Positions 3,929 through 8,837 of a stretch of DNA of 8,837 bases are shown in pieces. The notes beneath the pieces are model-generated. The model saw only the letters and a list, made by a program, of their open reading frames with translations, did not search any database and was not told the DNA's origin. Position 1 is the stretch's first letter. Each line of letters begins with the position of its first letter. Origin of the DNA: a bacterium (GTDB taxonomy: Bacteria; Bacillota_I; Bacilli_A; RF39; UBA660); contig SFTR01000038.1 in the NCBI GenBank assembly GCA_004560915.1, forward strand, positions 1 to 8,837, written 5' to 3'. A program made the position numbers and the translations under genes.

Positions 3929-6043
3929 CTACTTAGAGAAGTTTTCCATCCATTCACTATAAGATGTTACTTTTTCATAATCACTTAAATGTCTAACTTT
4001 TAAAGTAACTTGAGATTTATAATATTTATCAAATAATTCTTTTTTCTTTTTACACATTTTTTTATCTAATGTTTTAGGTACATTATTTTCTTTATAATAT
4101 TTTTTACTATAAGTTTTATTAAAGTAATAGAAGTTAGATTTATCATTTACTAATCCTGTTACTATCTTACTTGTCATTTTATGATGTATATGACCATACT
4201 CACCCTCAGGATTATGAGTAACTATCTTATTCCATTTTTTAAGTTTAATAATATTATCTATATCTCTCTTAATTAAATCATAATCATTTTCCCAATCAGA
4301 CTTTTTACCATCAACTAAATCTGGATATCCAAGAGTTATATATTCATCATTGAAATATTTCATCATATGTTTAAACTCTCTTAATCTAGTTTCACTAGAA
4401 CCACAAGTTACACATACAACTACATAGTCTTCCTTCATAAGTTCAGTACCACCAAATAATAAATCATCATCTGGATGTGCAACTACCATAAGATTTTTAT
4501 AAGCATAATCATCTTTAAATAATAATTTGTATTTTATATCATTAGGTTCTAAAACTTTAATATCTACTTGAGAATCAAAACTATAGAAATCTAAGAATCT
4601 ATTATCCCATGTTTTACTTACAGGATTATTTTTCCATATATATTTTTCATATTTGTTTTTCTTAATATATATAGGATCCATTTTAGCATCTAATTGCATC
4701 TTAACAACTTCATATCTTTCTTTATTACTAACATATACATTATGATAAATATACAAATATGAAGATAAAACAACTATAAGTACTGCAAGTAAACTCTTTG
4801 CTATATATCCATTTTTATCTTCTATTAATAAATTATAAAGTTCACTAGCTATCAATATATACACAACTAAAGCAGGTAAACTACATCTTGGACCTACTGG
4901 AGTAAGAACTAATAACGGTCCAAGTATTATCACTATACTTACCATATAAAATACTAATCTATATCCAATAACCCTATCATAATATTTATTTTTATCTATA
5001 AATACTAATAACACTATTAATAACAATGATACACAATATAATGCAGTCATAAACCCAGTAATATAATGACTACTACCAGTAACTATATCAAAATCAAAGT
5101 TAGTTCCAAGTATTAAAAATACACTATAAAATACACTATATAAATTTAATAATTGAAGACATACTTTCTTCCATTTAACAACCTTATTATTTACTAAGAA
5201 TTTATAACTTAATACTAACATTAAAGCACTAACTACAAGATTAATAACTAAGTTACGAGAAAATGCATTAGTTTGTATTTTATTAAAGTAATTTCTAGCC
5301 ATAGTAACTATTAAAGATTGTTTAGTAGTTACAGTTCTATAAAAGTCATCCCCCTTTACTACATGTAAATAAGCTCCATTAGTAAACATAATTATTGAAC
5401 CAACTATGACACCAGCAAAATATATTAAATAACTCTTAGGTATCTTCTTATACTTAATATATGAATAAATACATAAAACTAAACATAAAGCTAATAAATA
5501 AGTAGTAATATGTTCCATAAATAATGTGCTACATACACCAAGTATAAATAATAATACCAAGTTATACCATTTTTCTTTAAAATCAACTTTTTTAAAGACA
5601 TCTTTTATATATGCAATAAATATTAAAACTAATAACATATTAAATGAATAATTAATAAATCCACTAGTATTAACAATTGTTTCTCTAAATACAAACCTAT
5701 TCACCAAGAATAACATAAGTATTGAAAATATCATAACACCATTACTATTTTTATTAACTATTCTTTTTATTAAATATCCTATACCAAAATAAGTAATAGT
5801 CATAAATAATGCTTTAAGTATATTACATCTAGTTAATAATATAACAAGTAAATTACCTAAATATCTACCATTATAATCTTTAAATCCATTTTGTAATCTT
5901 TCTAAACCAGTTTTACTTCCCCAAGCCCAATCATCATTAGAATAAGGAAAATAATAAGTTAATAAAAATAAAAATGCAAATAAGAATATATATAGTAAAT
6001 AAGTTTTCCAATTTTTTTTAATATTTTGTTTTATTTTTTTCAT
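3929..6043 (-). CDS. Fusion protein: DUF6056/GT-C-like membrane domain plus PIG-L (LmbE-like) deacetylase domain
   Basis: This 704-residue protein has two parts. Residues 1-435 hold about 12-13 membrane spans. After the first span (about 13-32) comes YSNDDWAWG (34-42), an acidic motif in the first outside loop like that of DUF6056 and GT-C glycosyltransferases. GPRCSLP (384-390) precedes a late span. A linker (about 436-510) leads to a PIG-L-type deacetylase (about 515-704) with VAHPDDDLLFGG (521-532) and THNPEGEYGHIHH (609-621). By family analogy, His523, Asp526 and His621 would bind zinc and Asp525 would be the catalytic base. PIG-L enzymes remove N-acetyl groups from sugars such as GlcNAc lipids. 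The first span and C-terminal layout suggest the deacetylase may lie outside the cell, but an even span count would put it inside. It is the last gene of its unit and overlaps the preceding transferase by 26 bp; GAGGGG precedes the ATG. A role in glycosylating and deacetylating the teichoic polymer is inferred. The PIG-L call is firm and the DUF6056 call moderate. Confidence 0.82.
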   Translation of the reverse strand: MKKIKQNIKKNWKTYLLYIFLFAFLFLLTYYFPYSNDDWAWGSKTGLERLQNGFKDYNGRYLGNLLVILLTRCNILKALFMTITYFGIGYLIKRIVNKNSNGVMIFSILMLFLVNRFVFRETIVNTSGFINYSFNMLLVLIFIAYIKDVFKKVDFKEKWYNLVLLFILGVCSTLFMEHITTYLLALCLVLCIYSYIKYKKIPKSYLIYFAGVIVGSIIMFTNGAYLHVVKGDDFYRTVTTKQSLIVTMARNYFNKIQTNAFSRNLVINLVVSALMLVLSYKFLVNNKVVKWKKVCLQLLNLYSVFYSVFLILGTNFDFDIVTGSSHYITGFMTALYCVSLLLIVLLVFIDKNKYYDRVIGYRLVFYMVSIVIILGPLLVLTPVGPRCSLPALVVYILIASELYNLLIEDKNGYIAKSLLAVLIVVLSSYLYIYHNVYVSNKERYEVVKMQLDAKMDPIYIKKNKYEKYIWKNNPVSKTWDNRFLDFYSFDSQVDIKVLEPNDIKYKLLFKDDYAYKNLMVVAHPDDDLLFGGTELMKEDYVVVCVTCGSSETRLREFKHMMKYFNDEYITLGYPDLVDGKKSDWENDYDLIKRDIDNIIKLKKWNKIVTHNPEGEYGHIHHKMTSKIVTGLVNDKSNFYYFNKTYSKKYYKENNVPKTLDKKMCKKKKELFDKYYKSQVTLKVRHLSDYEKVTSYSEWMENFSK

Positions 6044-7184
6044 TTTTGCCCCTCACACATAATTTTACGAAATCTATTATATCACTTGTATAACTATTTT
6101 TAAATTCTTTTATATATTTTTTTCTAAAATTATATAATTTATTCATATCATAATTATTATTATCAATTTCTTTATATAACTCGTCTAAAGTCAAACATAT
6201 CTTACCAGGCATATCTGTATCATATTTTAAGTAGAAATCCCTATCATTAACATAATCTTTTTTATCATAAGCATAAAATATCATAGGTTTACCTATAACA
6301 GCCACTTCATATATAACTGCTGAATAATCACTTATAACTTTATCTGATACGAATACCATTTCATAAGTATTAAAACTTTTATCAAATATAGCCTCTTTAT
6401 TATCAAAAGTATACTTAGTAAGTGGATGTAACTTAACTATTAAGTTATATTTCTTATAATTAAAGTTATTTATAAATTCTTTTATATATTCATAATCAGT
6501 ATTTCCATCTCTAAATGTTGGACAATATAATATATTTTTCTTTTTATTTTTAAGTTTTGGATACTTAGTATATATATTATTAGTTACTTTTTCTATATTT
6601 TCTTTATTTACCATTAAATCAAGTCTTGGAAGTGGATATACTCTAAATTTACTTTTATCTTGACCAAATGCTTCACTAAAGAATTTTATACAGTATTCAC
6701 TACTTGCAAAAATATAGTCATAATTATTATGCATATTCATAACACTAGCTAATTTTTTATTTTCTATATGTTTTACTCTTTCATTACTATTATTTACTAC
6801 ACTAAGACCAAATTTCTTAAATGCACCCATTGCATGCCACATTTGTATAACAGTCAAACTCTTCTTATGTTTACAATTACTTATAACAATACAATATGAA
6901 TCAAGTATTACAACTTTACTAGTAGCTATAAAATACATTTGTTTAAACATATGAAATACATACTTTATCTTATTAAGAAGGCCAGAATCTAATATCTTAC
7001 ATAAATATACTACATCATACTCTGGCATTTCTTTATTAATTTCTTTTCCAAGCAAAACAAAATCAATATTAATATTATTTGATTGTCTACTTATAAAAGT
7101 AATTCTATTTCTAGTTTTAAACAATTTAAATATTGAATATATAATATTAAGAATAAATTTAAATATCTTAATTAGTATTATCAT
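6018..7184 (-). CDS. CDP-glycerol/CDP-ribitol phosphotransferase family protein (second copy)
   Basis: This 388-residue single-domain enzyme belongs to the TagB/TagF/TarK/TarL glycero-/ribitol-phosphotransferase family (PF04464). Hallmarks are QMWHAMGAFKKFG (114-126, with the putative catalytic His117), YPLPRLD (183-189), CPTFRDG (221-227), KLHPL (His253), and SDYSAVIYEVAVIGKP (285-300) followed by RDFY (315-318). These cover the CDP-alditol binding fold. A hydrophobic, basic N-terminus (1-25) suggests peripheral attachment to the inner membrane face. The length matches the TagB primase rather than the roughly 700-residue TagF polymerase. It starts inside the end of the preceding transferase gene (17-bp overlap) with AGGGG before the ATG. 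Glycerol and ribitol donors cannot be told apart by motif, but TarJ upstream makes ribitol phosphate plausible. It differs clearly from its neighbour, so the pair are not a recent duplication. Confidence 0.88.
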   Translation of the reverse strand: MIILIKIFKFILNIIYSIFKLFKTRNRITFISRQSNNINIDFVLLGKEINKEMPEYDVVYLCKILDSGLLNKIKYVFHMFKQMYFIATSKVVILDSYCIVISNCKHKKSLTVIQMWHAMGAFKKFGLSVVNNSNERVKHIENKKLASVMNMHNNYDYIFASSEYCIKFFSEAFGQDKSKFRVYPLPRLDLMVNKENIEKVTNNIYTKYPKLKNKKKNILYCPTFRDGNTDYEYIKEFINNFNYKKYNLIVKLHPLTKYTFDNKEAIFDKSFNTYEMVFVSDKVISDYSAVIYEVAVIGKPMIFYAYDKKDYVNDRDFYLKYDTDMPGKICLTLDELYKEIDNNNYDMNKLYNFRKKYIKEFKNSYTSDIIDFVKLCVRGKNEKNKTKY

Positions 7185-8331
7185 CTTTTTCCCCTGTTAT
7201 TAATTTCTTAACTACTCTTTCAGTACTCTTACCATCACAAGCACCACAAAAGTAATCAAAGAATTCTTTTAATTTCTTTTTATCTACTTTGCCTTTTTTA
7301 ATTGAATTTATTAACTCTTTATTATTTTTAGCTACATCTCCATAAGTATATTTAGAAAATGGATAATAAAATCCTCTACTACCATCATAATCTTTATAAT
7401 CAGGCGTATAAAATATAACTGGTTTATTAAAGAATGAATACTCAAATATAACAGAACTATAATCAGTAATTAGTATATCTGTTATAAATAATAGATCATT
7501 TATTTCTCTTTCACTACTTAAATCAAAATAAAAGTCATCATTTTCAAAATCTATATCAGGCATTTCTTTAATAAATGGATGCATTTTTACTAGAAATACA
7601 TAATCTTTAGAAAAATTCTTTTTTATTAAGTCAAAGTCTATTAAACTATAATCATAGTATGCACTTTTTTGCCCTTGACCTCTAAATGTAGGTGCAAATA
7701 ATATAACTTTTTTATTTTTAAACTGAGGATATTTTTTATATAGAGTGCTTCTTATATTCTTTTTATATTCTTCGCTAAAGAATATATCTGTTCTAGGAAC
7801 ACCATAAGGATGTACTTTTTCTATATCTATACCAAATGCTTCAGCATAATTTCCTCTTATATTTTCAGAACTAACTATTGTATCAGTATAATTTTTATGT
7901 GTTAAACTTGTATTATTATATCCATCTTTACTTTTATTTCTACTATAACCTACTGTTTTAAAGGCTCCCATCGCATGCCATACTTGTATTAATTTAGCAT
8001 TTTTTCTTATCTTTAATGGATATATTAATGGATAGAAATCATCAACAAGAATATATTTAGCTTTAGCTATATCTCTAACTAAACGTATTTTTTCTTTGAA
8101 ACCTCTCTTAGCTTTTAATGATTTCTTTAAATGTGTTTTAAGCTCATACTCAGGATTATTCTCTTTTAAATAGTTATAAATGAACTCAAAATTTCCAGAG
8201 ATATGGTCTCTGGAATCTGATAGAAATAATACAAGTTTATCATCTAATTCATATTTTTTAACATAATAATTATAAATGATTATACAAAATAGTCTCTTTA
8301 CTTTTTGTAAAAAACCCTTTATATATTTCAT
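7168..8331 (-). CDS. CDP-glycerol/CDP-ribitol phosphotransferase family protein (first copy)
   Basis: This 387-residue family member of the TagB/TagF/TarL type has QVWHAMGAFKTVGYSR (116-131, putative catalytic His119), YGVPRTD (176-182), FAPTFRGQG (212-220), KMHPF (His251), ITDYSSVIFEY (288-298) and a C-terminal CDGKSTERV (365-373), the DGK(A/S)-type box of the family. It is closer to the textbook family pattern than its downstream neighbour, which lacks the DGK box. A basic, partly hydrophobic N-terminus (1-22) would sit on the membrane. It starts one base after the TarJ stop, and its GGGAG ribosome binding site lies within the end of tarJ, so translation is probably coupled. One of the two transferases may prime the polymer and the other extend it; which does which is not visible. 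Confidence 0.9.
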   Translation of the reverse strand: MKYIKGFLQKVKRLFCIIIYNYYVKKYELDDKLVLFLSDSRDHISGNFEFIYNYLKENNPEYELKTHLKKSLKAKRGFKEKIRLVRDIAKAKYILVDDFYPLIYPLKIRKNAKLIQVWHAMGAFKTVGYSRNKSKDGYNNTSLTHKNYTDTIVSSENIRGNYAEAFGIDIEKVHPYGVPRTDIFFSEEYKKNIRSTLYKKYPQFKNKKVILFAPTFRGQGQKSAYYDYSLIDFDLIKKNFSKDYVFLVKMHPFIKEMPDIDFENDDFYFDLSSEREINDLLFITDILITDYSSVIFEYSFFNKPVIFYTPDYKDYDGSRGFYYPFSKYTYGDVAKNNKELINSIKKGKVDKKKLKEFFDYFCGACDGKSTERVVKKLITGEKDDNTN

Positions 8332-8332
8332 A

Positions 8333-8837
8333 TTAAATCTCCCATTTCATTATTGTTTTAAAATCATTGTTTAAGTCATTTTGAAATGCTGTATGTATAT
8401 CATTAACACTATGTACTTCTACCTCACTAGATATAATTGTACTTAAGTAATCTGGTACATCTTCATTTTCTTCAATGAATTTAATTGATGCATCAAAGTC
8501 TTCATAACCACTTCTACTATTGCCTAGTAATGAAAGTCCTTTTTCAAGAATCATTCTTGTATTTAATGGAACATTGTTCTCACTAACACCCATTAATGCA
8601 ATACTTCCTTGTGGATTTATTATATCTATTATTTGATTAATTGCAGTTTCTGCTTTAGTACCACCAACACATTCAAATGCATGGTCTACTGTTACACCTT
8701 CAGGTATTTCAGCAACTTGATATATTTCATCAGCAAATTGGAAATAATGTAGTTTTTCATATCTATTACCAAATACTATAAGTTTAGCATTAGGGAATGT
8801 TTTCTTAAGAACAAGTGCAGTAACAAAACCAACACTA
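8333..8837 (-). CDS. tarJ: TarJ, ribulose-5-phosphate reductase (NADPH), C-terminal 167 residues; 5' end outside window
   Basis: The reading frame is open from the right edge to TAA at 8333-8335. Visible features of this zinc-type medium-chain dehydrogenase include a nucleotide-binding segment at the edge (SVGFVTAL, then KLIVFGNRYEKL), FADE, VDHAFECVGG, AINQIIDIINPQGSIALMGVSE read as consecutive blocks, NTRMILEKG, NSRSG, and the terminal KTIMKWEI. These match the C-terminal half of TarJ closely, including the block after the cofactor site. TarJ reduces ribulose 5-phosphate to ribitol 5-phosphate, which TarI converts to CDP-ribitol for teichoic acid synthesis. The N-terminal zinc-binding half is beyond the window. 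The Met at 8593 is internal, not the start: the frame and the family similarity continue upstream of it to 8836. Confidence 0.9.
   Translation of the reverse strand, partial: SVGFVTALVLKKTFPNAKLIVFGNRYEKLHYFQFADEIYQVAEIPEGVTVDHAFECVGGTKAETAINQIIDIINPQGSIALMGVSENNVPLNTRMILEKGLSLLGNSRSGYEDFDASIKFIEENEDVPDYLSTIISSEVEVHSVNDIHTAFQNDLNNDFKTIMKWEI

Noticed and set aside
6012..6019. Run of eight As on the - strand near the start of the membrane-deacetylase gene as a programmed slippage site
   Set aside because: Such runs are common at this AT content. The gene is intact in one frame, and nothing around the run resembles a frameshift signal.
8333..8593. A separate 86-residue protein starting at the Met at 8593
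   Set aside because: The frame is open to the window edge and the upstream residues match TarJ, so this Met is internal. No ribosome binding site precedes it.
543..8837. Mycoplasma-type code (TGA = Trp), suggested by the extreme AT content
   Set aside because: The HAD gene ends in TGA right after a complete domain, tryptophans are written TGG, and the other genes are complete without reading TGA.

Overview
This is a very AT-rich window with almost every third codon position A or T, AGGAGG-type ribosome binding sites, tight gene overlaps and TGA used as a stop (the gene ending at 543). That fits a low-GC Bacillota, plausibly a host-associated Bacilli/Clostridia-type lineage. I cannot name the species. 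The standard bacterial code applies, so it is not a Mycoplasma-code organism.

The left 540 bases look like the edge of an integrated mobile element. The C-terminal end of a tyrosine recombinase (3-146, + strand) is followed by a cluster of GTTAATG repeats and a strong hairpin. Next comes a 30-residue, almost entirely hydrophobic ORF with a good ribosome binding site (302-394). Downstream of it are two consecutive hairpins and, on the opposite strand, a promoter that would produce an antisense RNA of about 80 nt. That RNA ends in a textbook terminator just behind the small ORF. It would also carry a segment complementary to the leader just upstream of the ORF's ribosome binding site. Together these give the architecture of a type I toxin-antitoxin locus, and I regard this as one of the two most interesting items here.

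The remaining 8.3 kb is all on the - strand and is a wall teichoic acid-like (polyol-phosphate polymer) locus in three transcription units. Read in the direction of transcription, the first unit enters from beyond the right edge with the C-terminal half of TarJ (ribulose-5-phosphate reductase, 8333-8837). Two single-domain CDP-polyol phosphotransferases follow (7168-8331 and 6018-7184). The unit ends with a 704-residue fusion of a multi-spanning DUF6056/GT-C-like membrane part to a PIG-L (LmbE-like) deacetylase (3929-6043), closed by a 13-bp terminator hairpin. The second unit is a TagG/TagH-type two-component ABC exporter (3053-3841 and 2313-3053), closed by a terminator whose stem includes the stop codon. 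The third unit has its own TTGTTA-17-TATAAT promoter and encodes a geranylgeranyl-reductase-family flavoprotein (1176-2225) and a HAD-IB phosphatase (543-1127).

Working model: TarJ (with a TarI-like partner expected upstream) supplies CDP-ribitol. The two transferases prime and/or extend the polyol-phosphate chain on a lipid carrier. The TagGH exporter moves it across the membrane. The membrane-deacetylase fusion may glycosylate the polymer and deacetylate its sugars. The flavoprotein and phosphatase may act on the lipid carrier or be unrelated. Only the TarJ, transferase, ABC and PIG-L family assignments rest on clear motifs. How they work together is inference.
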